Assembly: GCF_001577775.1 (NCBI RefSeq)
Contig: NZ_CP010835.1
Coordinates: forward strand, 124,001 to 188,000
Direction of reading: 5' to 3'
DNA: 64,000 nucleotides
Source: Pyrococcus kukulkanii
GTDB taxonomy: Archaea > Methanobacteriota_B > Thermococci > Thermococcales > Thermococcaceae
The first letter of the stretch is position 1; each line of letters begins with the position of its first letter. A program made the translations under genes and the position numbers. A model generated the notes under the pieces. It was not told where the DNA came from. It ran no database searches and saw only the letters and a program-made list of their open reading frames with translations. Shown one piece after another: positions 22,631-31,738 of this stretch.

Positions 22631-24397
22631 ATGCCAGCCAAGGGAAGGATAATTAGGGTTACGGGTCCTCTCGTAGTTGCCGATGGGATGAAAGGGGCAA
22701 AGATGTATGAGGTCGTTAGAGTCGGTGAGCTTGGTCTCATAGGGGAAATCATTAGACTTGAGGGAGACAAGGCGGTGATTCAGGTTTACGAGGAAACGGC
22801 TGGAGTTAGACCTGGCGAGCCCGTCGTTGGAACTGGAGCATCGTTAAGTGTTGAACTCGGTCCTGGGCTTTTAACCTCAATATACGATGGTATTCAAAGG
22901 CCTCTTGAAATCCTTAGGGAGAAGAGTGGCGACTTCATAGCTAGAGGTATTACAGCTCCTGCCCTCCCCAGGGACAAGAAGTGGCACTTCACTCCAAAGG
23001 TTAAAGTTGGAGACAAGGTCGTTGGAGGAGATATAATTGGTGAAGTGCCTGAAACCAGCATTATTGTTCACAAGATAATGGTGCCCCCAGGGATAGAGGG
23101 TGAGATAGTTGAGATCGCCGATGAAGGAGAATATACTCTTGAAGATGTCATTGCAAAAGTTAAGACTCCCAGTGGCGAGATTAAGGAATTGAAAATGTAT
23201 CAGAGGTGGCCCGTTAGAGTAAAGAGACCGTACAAGGAAAAGCTTCCTCCAGAAATTCCGCTCATTACAGGGCAGAGAGTTATTGATACGTTCTTTCCAC
23301 AGGCTAAAGGAGGAACTGCTGCGATTCCGGGACCCTTCGGAAGTGGAAAGACGGTCACCCAGCACCAATTGGCGAAATGGAGCGATGCACAGGTCGTAAT
23401 CTACATTGGATGCGGTGAGAGAGGAAATGAGATGACAGATGTTCTCGAGGAGTTTCCAAAGCTTACCGATCCTAACACGGGTAAGCCACTTATGGAGAGA
23501 ACAGTTTTAATTGCAAACACATCCAACATGCCTGTCGCAGCGAGAGAGGCCTCAATTTACACTGGAATTACAATTGCGGAGTACTTCAGAGACATGGGGT
23601 ACGACGTTGCTTTGATGGCAGATTCAACGTCAAGATGGGCTGAGGCGTTGAGAGAGATTTCGGGAAGACTTGAGGAGATGCCCGGTGAGGAGGGTTACCC
23701 TGCCTACCTCGCATCAAAGCTCGCTGAATTCTACGAGAGGGCAGGAAGAGTTGTAACCCTGGGTAGCGACTACAGGGTGGGTAGCGTCAGTGTAATTGGA
23801 GCAGTTTCGCCTCCGGGCGGTGACTTCTCCGAGCCCGTAGTCCAGAACACCCTGAGAGTTGTGAAGGTCTTCTGGGCTCTCGATGCTGACCTAGCGAGAA
23901 GGAGGCACTTCCCTGCAATTAACTGGCTAACGAGCTACTCCCTTTACGTAGATGCAATTCAGGGCTGGTGGCACAAGAATGTCGATCCAGAGTGGAGAAA
24001 GATGAGGGACAAGGCAATGGAGCTACTGCAGAAGGAAGCTGAGCTACAGGAGATCGTTAGAATTGTAGGTCCCGATGCCCTTCCAGAGAGGGAGAGGGCT
24101 ATCCTACTGGTTGCAAGGATGCTCAGAGAGGACTACCTGCAGCAGGACGCCTTCGATGAAGTCGATACCTACTGTCCACCTCAGAAACAGGTAACGATGA
24201 TGAGGGTTCTCCTCAACTTCTACGAGAAGACGATGGAGGCAATAAGCAGGGGAGTTCCGCTTGAGGAGATAGCAAAGTTACCAGTTAGGGAAGAGATCGG
24301 TAGAATGAAGTTTGAACCGGATGTTGAGAAGATCAAGGCTCTAATTGATAAGACCAATGAGCAGTTTGAGGAGCTCTTCAAGAAGTATGGAGAGTGA
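22631..24397 (+). CDS. atpA: A-type ATP synthase catalytic subunit A
   Basis: Catalytic nucleotide-binding subunit, 588 residues. The P-loop is GPFGSGKTV at about residues 233-241, with the A-type [15 protein letters not shown] segment and the [27 protein letters not shown] region. The non-homologous bulge domain unique to A/V types is present (about 115-190). No intein interrupts the P-loop, although some Pyrococcus relatives carry one there. The start is ATG at 22631 behind GAGGTG. The stop overlaps the atpB start region. Confidence 0.96.
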   Translation: MPAKGRIIRVTGPLVVADGMKGAKMYEVVRVGELGLIGEIIRLEGDKAVIQVYEETAGVRPGEPVVGTGASLSVELGPGLLTSIYDGIQRPLEILREKSGDFIARGITAPALPRDKKWHFTPKVKVGDKVVGGDIIGEVPETSIIVHKIMVPPGIEGEIVEIADEGEYTLEDVIAKVKTPSGEIKELKMYQRWPVRVKRPYKEKLPPEIPLITGQRVIDTFFPQAKGGTAAIPGPFGSGKTVTQHQLAKWSDAQVVIYIGCGERGNEMTDVLEEFPKLTDPNTGKPLMERTVLIANTSNMPVAAREASIYTGITIAEYFRDMGYDVALMADSTSRWAEALREISGRLEEMPGEEGYPAYLASKLAEFYERAGRVVTLGSDYRVGSVSVIGAVSPPGGDFSEPVVQNTLRVVKVFWALDADLARRRHFPAINWLTSYSLYVDAIQGWWHKNVDPEWRKMRDKAMELLQKEAELQEIVRIVGPDALPERERAILLVARMLREDYLQQDAFDEVDTYCPPQKQVTMMRVLLNFYEKTMEAISRGVPLEEIAKLPVREEIGRMKFEPDVEKIKALIDKTNEQFEELFKKYGE

Positions 24398-24402
24398 TGA
24401 TC

Positions 24403-25791
24403 ATGAGCAAGGAGTACTCAACGATAAGCAAGATCTATGGCCCCTTAATGATAGTTGAAGGTGTAAAGGGAGTAGCCTATGGTGAGGTCGTTGAGATAGA
24501 GACTGAGACAGGTGAGAAGAGAAAGGGTCAGGTTTTAGATGCTAGGGAGAACCTAGCTATAGTTCAGGTCTTCGAGGGAACGAGAGATCTTGACATCAAA
24601 ACTACCAGCGTTCGCTTTACCGGAGAGACATTGAAGGTTCCAGTTTCAATGGACATGCTTGGAAGGATATTCAACGGTATCGGTAAGCCCATCGATGGCG
24701 GACCCGAGATAATCCCAGAGGACAGGAGAGATGTTCACGGTGCTCCCCTTAATCCTGTTGCTAGAGCTTATCCGAGAGACTTCATCCAGACTGGAATCTC
24801 GGCAATAGATGGGATGAACACCCTTGTTAGGGGCCAAAAGTTGCCAATCTTTAGTGGTTCAGGTCTACCCCACAACAAACTTGCAGCTCAAATAGCTAGG
24901 CAGGCGAAGGTCCTCGGAGAAGAGGAAAGCTTCGCAGTAGTCTTCGCGGCGATGGGTATCACATACGAGGAGGCAAACTTCTTCAAGAAGAGCTTTGAAG
25001 AGACTGGAGCAATTGAAAGGGCTGTGCTATTCTTAAACTTGGCTGATGATCCAGCAATTGAGAGAATTATAACCCCAAGAATGGCATTAACAGTAGCTGA
25101 GTATTTGGCCTTTGACTATGATATGCAGGTTCTCGTAATTCTTACGGACATGACGAACTACTGTGAGGCCTTGAGAGAGATATCCGCGGCAAGAGAAGAG
25201 GTTCCAGGAAGAAGAGGTTACCCGGGTTACATGTACACAGACTTGGCTACTATCTATGAGCGTGCCGGCCGTGTAAGGGGAAGGAAGGGATCAATAACTC
25301 AGATGCCCATCCTCACGATGCCGGACGATGACATAACCCATCCAATCCCAGACCTTACCGGTTACATTACTGAGGGCCAGATAGTCCTGAGCAGAGAGCT
25401 TCACAGGAAGGGTATCTACCCGCCAATTGATGTCTTACCTTCGCTCTCAAGGCTGATGAAGGACGGTATAGGCAAAGGCAGAACAAGGGAGGATCACCCA
25501 CAACTTGCCCAGCAGTTATATGCTGCATACGCAGAGGGTAGGAGCTTGAGAGATCTAGTTGCTGTAGTTGGAGAGGAGGCACTAAGTGAGACCGATAAGA
25601 AGTACTTGGAGTTCGCTGACAGGTTCGAGAGGGAGTTCGTCGCGCAGGGCTATGACGAGGACAGGAGTATTGAAGAAACTCTCGATCTTGGTTGGGAGCT
25701 CCTATCGATACTGCCAGAGAGCGAGCTGAAGAGGGTAAAGAAGGAAATGATTATGAAATACCATCCAAAGTACAGGAAGCGCTCCTCTTAA
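24403..25791 (+). CDS. atpB: A-type ATP synthase regulatory subunit B
   Basis: Non-catalytic nucleotide-binding subunit of A1, 462 residues. The P-loop is degenerate ([19 protein letters not shown]), as expected for B. Other family segments are [36 protein letters not shown] in two parts and the C-terminal [18 protein letters not shown]. The start is taken as the ATG at 24403 ([14 protein letters not shown]); GTG 24394 and ATG 24397 are in frame but sit inside the binding-site region. Confidence 0.95.
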   Translation: MSKEYSTISKIYGPLMIVEGVKGVAYGEVVEIETETGEKRKGQVLDARENLAIVQVFEGTRDLDIKTTSVRFTGETLKVPVSMDMLGRIFNGIGKPIDGGPEIIPEDRRDVHGAPLNPVARAYPRDFIQTGISAIDGMNTLVRGQKLPIFSGSGLPHNKLAAQIARQAKVLGEEESFAVVFAAMGITYEEANFFKKSFEETGAIERAVLFLNLADDPAIERIITPRMALTVAEYLAFDYDMQVLVILTDMTNYCEALREISAAREEVPGRRGYPGYMYTDLATIYERAGRVRGRKGSITQMPILTMPDDDITHPIPDLTGYITEGQIVLSRELHRKGIYPPIDVLPSLSRLMKDGIGKGRTREDHPQLAQQLYAAYAEGRSLRDLVAVVGEEALSETDKKYLEFADRFEREFVAQGYDEDRSIEETLDLGWELLSILPESELKRVKKEMIMKYHPKYRKRSS

Positions 25792-25815
25792 CCACTTTTT
25801 AAAAGGTGACAGAGA

Positions 25816-26460
25816 ATGCCAGAGATTCTCAAGGTCAAGCCCACAAGAATGGAACTGCTTAAGCTCAAGAGGAGGGTTAAGCTGGCTGAGAGAGGGCATA
25901 AGCTACTCAAGGAGAAGCAGGATGCACTAATAATGGAGTTCTTCACGATATACGATGAGGCTTTAAACCTCAGGAAGGAGCTCATCCAGAAGATGGAGGA
26001 AGCTTTTGAAGCTCTAAGAAAGGCTCAGGTTGACATTGGCTCACTAAGGCTCAAGGAGATTGCTATAGGTGTTAATCCAAACAAGGAGATCGAAGTGAGA
26101 ACGAGGAACGTAATGGGCGTTAGGGTCCCCCTCATCGAGATGCCCGAAATGAAGAGGAAGACTGGAGAAAGAGGGTATTCGTTCATAGCGACGACTTCCA
26201 CTGTAGATGCTGCAGCTGAAAAGTTTGAGGAAGTTCTCGAGCTCGCCGTAAGGTTGGCCGAGGTTGAAGAGGCCCTTAAGAGACTTGGTAGAGAAATAGA
26301 GAAGACAAAGAGAAGGGTTAATGCTCTCGAATATATAATAATCCCGAGAATGAAGAACACAATAAAATTCATTGAGCAGCACTTGGACGAGATGGAAAGG
26401 GAGAACTTCTTTAGGCTCAAGAGGGTTAAGGCATTAATTGAGGCTAGGTCTCAAGGATAG
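25816..26460 (+). CDS. atpD: A-type ATP synthase subunit D
   Basis: Central rotor shaft subunit, 214 residues, forming a long antiparallel coiled coil. The N-terminal helix has [28 protein letters not shown] and the C-terminal helix has [39 protein letters not shown] (family hallmarks, given in parts). Last gene of the operon; the start follows AAAAGGTGA. A new promoter-like element follows its stop. Confidence 0.94.
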   Translation: MPEILKVKPTRMELLKLKRRVKLAERGHKLLKEKQDALIMEFFTIYDEALNLRKELIQKMEEAFEALRKAQVDIGSLRLKEIAIGVNPNKEIEVRTRNVMGVRVPLIEMPEMKRKTGERGYSFIATTSTVDAAAEKFEEVLELAVRLAEVEEALKRLGREIEKTKRRVNALEYIIIPRMKNTIKFIEQHLDEMERENFFRLKRVKALIEARSQG

Positions 26461-26491
26461 CGTTTGTGTAGGTTGTTATGTAGGCAAATCG

Positions 26492-26499
26492 CTTAAATA
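26492..26499 (+). promoter_or_regulatory. TATA box for the MBL/chemoreceptor/AlaX operon
   Basis: CTTAAATA preceded by an A-rich BRE-like AAATCG, 32 bases after the atpD stop and about 38 bases before the chosen GTG start. It suggests the next three genes have their own promoter in addition to any read-through from the ATPase operon. Confidence 0.5.
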
Positions 26500-26533
26500 T
26501 TTCCTTTTTCTATCCCTCTTTTGGTGGGGGAAG

Positions 26534-27301
26534 GTGGGAGAGTACTTTATCACTTCAAACTTGGATCCCAGAAAAGATCACGTCCTCTACAAGGACGATG
26601 AACACATGGTTGTTTATTTGGGAACTCAAGAAGGAGGGCAGGACGTTGACGTTAACAGCTACCTCATCGTGAGTAGGGGAAGGGGGATTCTCATAGATCC
26701 CGGAGGGTATAAGATATTCTCAAAGGTTCTTGCGAATATATCAAAGTACATTGATCCCAGGAATATTGACTACATCTACATGTGTCATCAGGATCCAGAT
26801 GTTGCTGGGAGCATTCCCCTATGGAGGGAAATTAGTGATGCAAAAATCTTAGTCCACTGGCTCTGGGTCAGGTTCTTGCCTCACTTCGGATTCGAGAGCA
26901 TAGGTAGCTATGCTCATGAGCTACAGGATGAGGGGGAGATTCTCGAGTTCGGGGCTACAACACTGGAGTTTATTCCTGCCCATTTTCTTCATAGCCCTGG
27001 CCACTTCACGGTTTATGACCACAGGAGCAAGTTCCTGTTTACGGGTGATATTGGGATAGCGTTCCCCGATGAGGGCTACCTCGTCGTCGAGGACTTTGAA
27101 AAGCACGTTCAGTACATGAGGCCTCTCCATGAGAGGTTAATGGCGAGCAATAAGGCCCTAAAGGTCTGGGTGAACAAGGTTAGGTACCTGGATATAGAGG
27201 CAATTCTTCCCCAGCATGGTGCCATAATACCCAGGAAGTACGTCAAGAGGTTCTTTGACTGGCTTGAGAACCTGAAGGTTGGTGTTGACCTTATGAGGTG
27301 A
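26534..27301 (+). CDS. Di-iron metallo-beta-lactamase fold protein, ODP (oxygen-binding) like
   Basis: 255-residue soluble MBL-fold protein related to the di-iron domain of flavodiiron proteins and to stand-alone ODP oxygen-binding proteins. Putative metal ligands are H85, D87 and D89 (HQDPD, the HxDxD variant), H153 or H157 (HSPGH), D172 (FTGD) and H228 (PQHG). There is no flavodoxin domain. In Treponema an ODP works with a cytoplasmic chemoreceptor as an oxygen/iron sensor; here a chemoreceptor-domain gene follows directly. GTG at 26534 is chosen because GGTGGGGG precedes it closely; reading further upstream would begin inside atpD. Oxygen binding itself is inference. Confidence 0.82.
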   Translation: MGEYFITSNLDPRKDHVLYKDDEHMVVYLGTQEGGQDVDVNSYLIVSRGRGILIDPGGYKIFSKVLANISKYIDPRNIDYIYMCHQDPDVAGSIPLWREISDAKILVHWLWVRFLPHFGFESIGSYAHELQDEGEILEFGATTLEFIPAHFLHSPGHFTVYDHRSKFLFTGDIGIAFPDEGYLVVEDFEKHVQYMRPLHERLMASNKALKVWVNKVRYLDIEAILPQHGAIIPRKYVKRFFDWLENLKVGVDLMR

Positions 27302-27306
27302 TTTCA

Positions 27307-28071
27307 ATGAACATTAGGAACATAGAAAAGGCATCAAATGCTTTGGCTCAATCATTGAGGATAAAGACTTCAAGCAAGGAGGCCAGCAAGATAGTTGAAG
27401 AGCTCGCTGAGGAGATAAGCGGAAAGTTCATGGAGAACAATACAATGATACTTGAAAATATCGAAAGATTGTCTCAAGTGATGGTTGAGCTGGATAAGTT
27501 CAGGAAAGAATTCTTACCATTCTTCCAAAGGTTTGAAGTGTTCGCTAGGGAGTTCAACACCTTAGTTCAGAACCTTGAATACGTCTCAAAGATCAGCGAT
27601 TCTATTGCGAGCGTTGCTAAGCAGACTAACCTTGTTGCTCTAAATGCATCAATAGAGGCGGCGAGGGCTGGAGAGGCTGGAAGGGGTTTCGCTGTAGTTG
27701 CCGACGAAATTAGGAGGATGGCAGTTCAGACAATGAATTTAGCTAAAGAGATAAAGGACTTTAACTCGAGGGTCATGTCCCAGCTTGATGCATTGAGGGA
27801 TGCCTTGGAGGTCATGGACAGAATAAAAGAGGGGACTGAAATCTTGGGGAGGGACATTGAGGTTATAGTTGAGATAAGCAACGTGCTCAGCGAAATTTCC
27901 AAGGAGCAGGAGCAGTTCATAAACGACATAAAAAGGCTCAAGGGTATAGCTCTAGCTTTGAGGAAGTTTGCGGACATGCAGGATAAGTACAATAAAGAAC
28001 TGGCTACCCTTCTTAGGTTAATGGTTAGTGAATACTCGAAGGAGCAACTTGAGGAGGAGGGTATATTATGA
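27307..28071 (+). CDS. Soluble methyl-accepting chemotaxis (MCP) signalling-domain protein
   Basis: 254 residues, all helical, with no transmembrane or ligand-binding domain. The centre is the conserved MCP hairpin tip: VAKQTNLVALNASIEAARAG, then EAGRGFAVVADEIRRMA, with the turn near residues 117-123. About 110 residues flank it on each side, so it is essentially a bare signalling hairpin. It lacks obvious HAMP. In other organisms the tip contacts CheA/CheW; no che genes are in the window. The start is ATG at 27307 behind AGGTGA. It is flanked tightly by the ODP-like gene and AlaX (ATGA overlap), suggesting the MBL protein is its sensor (inference). Confidence 0.85.
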   Translation: MNIRNIEKASNALAQSLRIKTSSKEASKIVEELAEEISGKFMENNTMILENIERLSQVMVELDKFRKEFLPFFQRFEVFAREFNTLVQNLEYVSKISDSIASVAKQTNLVALNASIEAARAGEAGRGFAVVADEIRRMAVQTMNLAKEIKDFNSRVMSQLDALRDALEVMDRIKEGTEILGRDIEVIVEISNVLSEISKEQEQFINDIKRLKGIALALRKFADMQDKYNKELATLLRLMVSEYSKEQLEEEGIL

Positions 28072-29282
28072 CGGAAAGGCTGTATTACGAGGATCCCTAT
28101 CTGAGAGAGGCTGAGGCGATAGTTGAGGACGTAAAGGTTGAGGGAGATAGGGTTGCAATAAAGCTTGACAGGACAATATTCTATCCGGAAGGCGGTGGTC
28201 AACCTGGGGACAGGGGAAAGATAAAGGGTGAGGGGTTTGAAGTTTTAGTAGAAAATACCGTTGAGAAGGCGGACGGGATATGGCACCTTGGAACTTTGAA
28301 AGGTTCAACGCCTAAGAAGGGAGATAAAGTTAAGCTCGACCTTGACTGGCGCTGGAGATATGAGAATATGAAGCTCCATACTGGCCAGCACATATTCTCC
28401 GCAGTACTAAAGAAGCTGTACGATCTCGATACTTCGGGCTTTCACATTTTCGAGGATTATGCAAAGATAGAGGTTAACGGCGAGGTTACGTGGGAGATGA
28501 TAGAAAGGGCCGAGCTTGAAACTAACAACATAATTCAAAAAGATCTACCAGTTACCGTGGAGGAGTATAAGTACCTCCCTGACGATATTGCAAATATCCT
28601 GAGGAAACATGTTACTAAAGTCAAGGACAAGGTGAGGATCGTAAAGATAGGAGATATTGATGTAACTCCATGTGGTGGAACCCACGTTAACTCTACCAGG
28701 GAGGTTGGCTTCCTTAAAGTTCTCAGGTTCTATAAAAAGTCGAAAGGAGTTTGGAGAATTGAGTTCGTTGCGGGCGAAAGGGTGATAAGGAAGCTTAACG
28801 AGATATTAAAGGATTACTGGGAGTCCCTAGATCTAATGCCAAATAAGAACCCTCCGCTCTCTGAGAGGGTCAAGGAAATTCTTGGCTCAATTGATAAACT
28901 TGAGGATGAGTTTGATGCCCAGAGGAGAGAGCTCTGGAAGTGGAAGGAGCAGGCGTTGCTCAGTAGAAGCTGGGAAGTGGGTGACTATAACGTCGTGACT
29001 TTCGTGGAAAGCTGGGAGATGAAGGATGCCCAAGCGTTTGCGGTGGACTTCGTTAAGAACAACCCTGGAACGATAGTTATTTTGGCAAGTGAGGACTATG
29101 TAATCTTCGCTAGAAACGAGGAGGTTCCTGTTTCGATGAAGGAGCTACTCAAGAAGGTCATGGAGGAGCTTGGCGGAAAGGGGGGTGGAACAGATAATTT
29201 AGCGAGGGGCAAGATAGAGGCAGAGCCTGAAGATGTGATAGATGTCGCCCTCGAAAAGCTAAAGGAGATGCTCGAGGCCTAA
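28068..29282 (+). CDS. alaX: Alanyl-tRNA editing protein AlaX-L
   Basis: Free-standing trans-editing enzyme that hydrolyses Ser-tRNA(Ala) (and possibly Gly-tRNA(Ala)). 404 residues, the long AlaX-L (type II) form. The glycine-rich N-terminal motif YPEGGGQPGDRG is at about 39-51. Zinc ligands are H104 and H108 (HTGQHIFSAVL) and C202 and H206 (CGGTHVNSTREVGF). A C-terminal helical plus DHHA1-like region ends in GGKGGGTDNLARGKIE. ATGA overlap with the chemoreceptor gene. Full AlaRS (alaS) starts beyond the right edge of this window, so this is not a broken alaS. Confidence 0.92.
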   Translation: MTERLYYEDPYLREAEAIVEDVKVEGDRVAIKLDRTIFYPEGGGQPGDRGKIKGEGFEVLVENTVEKADGIWHLGTLKGSTPKKGDKVKLDLDWRWRYENMKLHTGQHIFSAVLKKLYDLDTSGFHIFEDYAKIEVNGEVTWEMIERAELETNNIIQKDLPVTVEEYKYLPDDIANILRKHVTKVKDKVRIVKIGDIDVTPCGGTHVNSTREVGFLKVLRFYKKSKGVWRIEFVAGERVIRKLNEILKDYWESLDLMPNKNPPLSERVKEILGSIDKLEDEFDAQRRELWKWKEQALLSRSWEVGDYNVVTFVESWEMKDAQAFAVDFVKNNPGTIVILASEDYVIFARNEEVPVSMKELLKKVMEELGGKGGGTDNLARGKIEAEPEDVIDVALEKLKEMLEA

Positions 29283-30083
29283 CCTCCTGTACACGTACTC
29301 TTTTTGTTCTTTTGGAACTTTCGGCTTTTCCACTTTCTTTAAGGCTTTCTCTTTATCCAGAAGGCCGTACCTCACTAGCGCAGCTATCCTTCTGTGCTCA
29401 AAGGAATAACCATGCTTCTCCCAGAACCTCTCCAATGCTGGCCCTAGGATTAAACAGTTGCTCGTGTACCCAGGAAGCTCTGGAAGCTTAAATGGCAGGC
29501 TTTTGAGAATCTTAAGCCTTTCCTCCTCAGTCATTAGGGAGAGCAGTCTTACCTGAATAATCCCCCCGCTCATAAGCATGTAGGGGTGGTGGCCGAACGG
29601 TATTTCGTGCCCAGTTATTATGTACCTGTATCCATTCTTCAGGGCATACTTTCGAAGGGTTTCCATTGTTCTTTTAGAGCACTTCCTGCAGGGTGATTTG
29701 GCTTTAAGGAGAGCGTCTCTAAATATATCCGAATAGTCCCTTTTTATAACTTCAAAAGGCACCCCTAGGTACTCCGCAACCCTTCTGGCATTTTCTATTG
29801 CCTCTTTGGCTATGAAGCCGTGATCAACCATTACGGCCTTGAGCTCTGGGATTTTGTAGTGCTCCTTTGCTAGGTACAATGCTACCGTTGAATCTTTGCC
29901 CCCAGAATATGCCACGATTGCTCTGTCAACATTCTTCATTATCTCCTCCAGCTCTCTTCTTATCTTTTCTTTGTTTGGCGGATGCTCGAGATAGGCCTTG
30001 CATTCTTTGCATATAGGTTTTCCATCTATTATGAATATCCTCGTTATCCTCTCGTCGTTTATGCAGATTGAGCATTTGAGCAT
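29259..30083 (-). CDS. PP-loop ATPase with N-terminal zinc-ribbon cysteines (tRNA thiolation-like)
   Basis: 274-residue N-type ATP pyrophosphatase. The PP-loop is AYSGGKDST near residues 58-66. Four N-terminal cysteines (CSIC, CKEC) look like a zinc ribbon and a second pair is in SPCRKCSKRTME. This layout resembles TtuA/Ncs6-type tRNA sulfur-transfer enzymes, but the C-terminal zinc finger of TtuA is missing and the conserved GHEIPFGHHPYML differs from the usual GHNLDD. Substrate unknown. It follows a radical SAM gene by nine bases in the pyrC-pyrK operon. The 3' end overlaps the convergent alaX by 24 bp. Confidence 0.75.
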   Translation of the reverse strand: MLKCSICINDERITRIFIIDGKPICKECKAYLEHPPNKEKIRRELEEIMKNVDRAIVAYSGGKDSTVALYLAKEHYKIPELKAVMVDHGFIAKEAIENARRVAEYLGVPFEVIKRDYSDIFRDALLKAKSPCRKCSKRTMETLRKYALKNGYRYIITGHEIPFGHHPYMLMSGGIIQVRLLSLMTEEERLKILKSLPFKLPELPGYTSNCLILGPALERFWEKHGYSFEHRRIAALVRYGLLDKEKALKKVEKPKVPKEQKEYVYRRLGLEHLL

Positions 30084-30092
30084 TTTATCACC

Positions 30093-31001
30093 CTATAGCT
30101 CAAGTTTGCTCCTCTTTACTAGAGGGGCAACTTCTCTGGCGACTCTTCTAACGCTGAACAACGTTAGTGGATCCATCGGCTTCAGCTGAACCAGTAAGCA
30201 ACCGCTTATCCTGACATCTATGTACTTCTTAGCTTCCATTGCTGCCTTTAGGAATTCCCTAACGCTCTCGGCCCTTTCAAAGTCCAATCCAGCTTTCCTC
30301 AATCTCTCAACATTTAGCTCATGGATGGTTAGCGGTTGCAGGAACATCTCATCAATCCCTAGAGATGCCGCCAGCTCCGCGATCTTTGGGATGTCTTTGT
30401 CGTTTATTCCAGGCATGAATATCGTTCTTACGGCCGAGACTACGCTCTTATCTTCTCCAACTATCTTTAGTGCATTAACGACGGCATCAAATGTATCTGC
30501 ATTGGTTATCATTCTGTGTTTTTCCCTCGTCGCTGCATCAAGGCTTATCATGACCACATCGAAATCAAGCTTCTCCCATAGTTCCCTTGTGAGGAGGGAA
30601 CCGTTTGTTTGGAGGTCCAGTCTGGCCTCTGGGAACCTCTCCCTGAGCATCTTGTTGACCTCGACTATCCTCGGGCTTAGGAGGGGCTCCCCATACTGGG
30701 AGACGGTTATGGCCTTGGGATTGTCCCAGCCGTAATAGCCGGGTTTTGGTGCCTTCCCCAGCTTTACCGCTACATTTGAATAACAAAAGATACAATCATG
30801 ATTGCACGCCGGAGTTAATTCGTAGCTTGGATGGTGAACTGGGTTGGGGTTGCTTAAATCTAAGCCTTGACAGTAATTGCAGTGTGTTGGCCAAGTTATT
30901 TCATCGACGAATTTCTTAAGCAATCTCGCTTCCTTGTTCTCTAGAACCTGGGGCTCAATTCCCATGAGCCTCGCGAACTCTTCCCATGAGTACTTCTTCA
31001 T
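30093..31001 (-). CDS. Radical SAM protein
   Basis: 302 residues. The [4Fe-4S]-SAM motif is CNHDCIFC, a CxxxCxxC variant, in ELTPACNHDCIFCYSNVAVKLG. Downstream are the SAM-binding QYGEPLLSP (GE motif) and the DVVMISLDAATREKH strand. An extra N-terminal pair THCNYC may bind a second metal or cluster. No function can be assigned; the adjacency to a PP-loop ATPase suggests a shared RNA or cofactor modification (inference). Its ATG overlaps the pyrK stop (ATGA), and GGTGAAAAT precedes it. Confidence 0.8.
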   Translation of the reverse strand: MKKYSWEEFARLMGIEPQVLENKEARLLKKFVDEITWPTHCNYCQGLDLSNPNPVHHPSYELTPACNHDCIFCYSNVAVKLGKAPKPGYYGWDNPKAITVSQYGEPLLSPRIVEVNKMLRERFPEARLDLQTNGSLLTRELWEKLDFDVVMISLDAATREKHRMITNADTFDAVVNALKIVGEDKSVVSAVRTIFMPGINDKDIPKIAELAASLGIDEMFLQPLTIHELNVERLRKAGLDFERAESVREFLKAAMEAKKYIDVRISGCLLVQLKPMDPLTLFSVRRVAREVAPLVKRSKLEL

Positions 31002-31738
31002 ATTTTCACCTTCCTGCCGTCAGGTAGCCTCGAGTACTGGCCAAATTCCGTATTCTTAAGTTGCTCTCCCGTGAATACTGGCCCATCCCTGCAGACTAGG
31101 TAGGGGCCAAGGGCGCAACTCCCGCACACTCCAATCCCACACTTCATGTACCTCTCCGCTGAAATCTGGACTCTCTCGTAGTTCATGATTTCTAGGACTT
31201 TCTTCAGCATTACTTCGGGCCCGCATGCGTACACCTGAGTAAATTCTTCCTTTCTCTTTTCTAAAATGTCAGTGGGAAATCCTTTAATTCCCTGAGAACC
31301 GTCATCAGTGGTTATGATGACTTCATTAACGTAATTCTCAATATCTAAGAGAGCTAGCTCATCCTTACTTCTTGCGCCATAGATTAGGATTTTTTCTTCG
31401 AGGTTACCATGCTTGGCAAGGGCATAGATTGGAGGAATCCCAATCCCTCCGGCAACTAGCGCAACTCTTCCCTCAACGGGAGAAAATCCATTCCCATAGG
31501 GGCCTCTAATCCATATGTAATCTCCTTCTTCTAGCTTGAAGAGTTCTGTTGTGAACTTTCCGACTTTCTTCACGACTATGAGATCTCTATCGGCTAAGCT
31601 GAATGGCTTCTCTCCCTTCCCTGGGAGCCACGTCATTATGAACTGTCCTGGGGTGAAGTCTAACTTCTTGTCAAATCTAAATGCCTTGATGTTCCTCGCG
31701 ACTTCCCACACTTCCCTCAGCTGAACCCGCTCTAACAA
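30998..31738 (-). CDS. pyrK: Dihydroorotate dehydrogenase electron transfer subunit PyrK
   Basis: Iron-sulfur flavoprotein that passes electrons from dihydroorotate dehydrogenase B to NAD+. 246 residues: an FAD-binding domain (FTPGQFIMTWLPGKGEKPFSLAD, RGPYGNGF), an NAD-binding domain (VALVAGGIGIPPIYAL) and a C-terminal [2Fe-2S] site with C-x4-C-x2-C (CGIGVCGSCALG) plus a later Cys in LVCRDGPVF. The start is read as TTG at 31736-31738, overlapping the end of pyrC by 62 bp; the residues from there (MLERVQLREVWEVARNIKAF) match the family start. The PyrD subunit is not in the window. Confidence 0.9.
   Translation of the reverse strand: MLERVQLREVWEVARNIKAFRFDKKLDFTPGQFIMTWLPGKGEKPFSLADRDLIVVKKVGKFTTELFKLEEGDYIWIRGPYGNGFSPVEGRVALVAGGIGIPPIYALAKHGNLEEKILIYGARSKDELALLDIENYVNEVIITTDDGSQGIKGFPTDILEKRKEEFTQVYACGPEVMLKKVLEIMNYERVQISAERYMKCGIGVCGSCALGPYLVCRDGPVFTGEQLKNTEFGQYSRLPDGRKVKI

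Noticed and set aside
22877-23368. Open frame of 163 codons opposite atpA
   Set aside because: Antisense shadow of the P-loop region; no ribosome binding site and no protein-like features.
28068-29282. AlaX gene as a broken alanyl-tRNA synthetase
   Set aside because: It has the full AlaX-L domain set with its own start, and the real alaS C-terminus is at 63681-64000.
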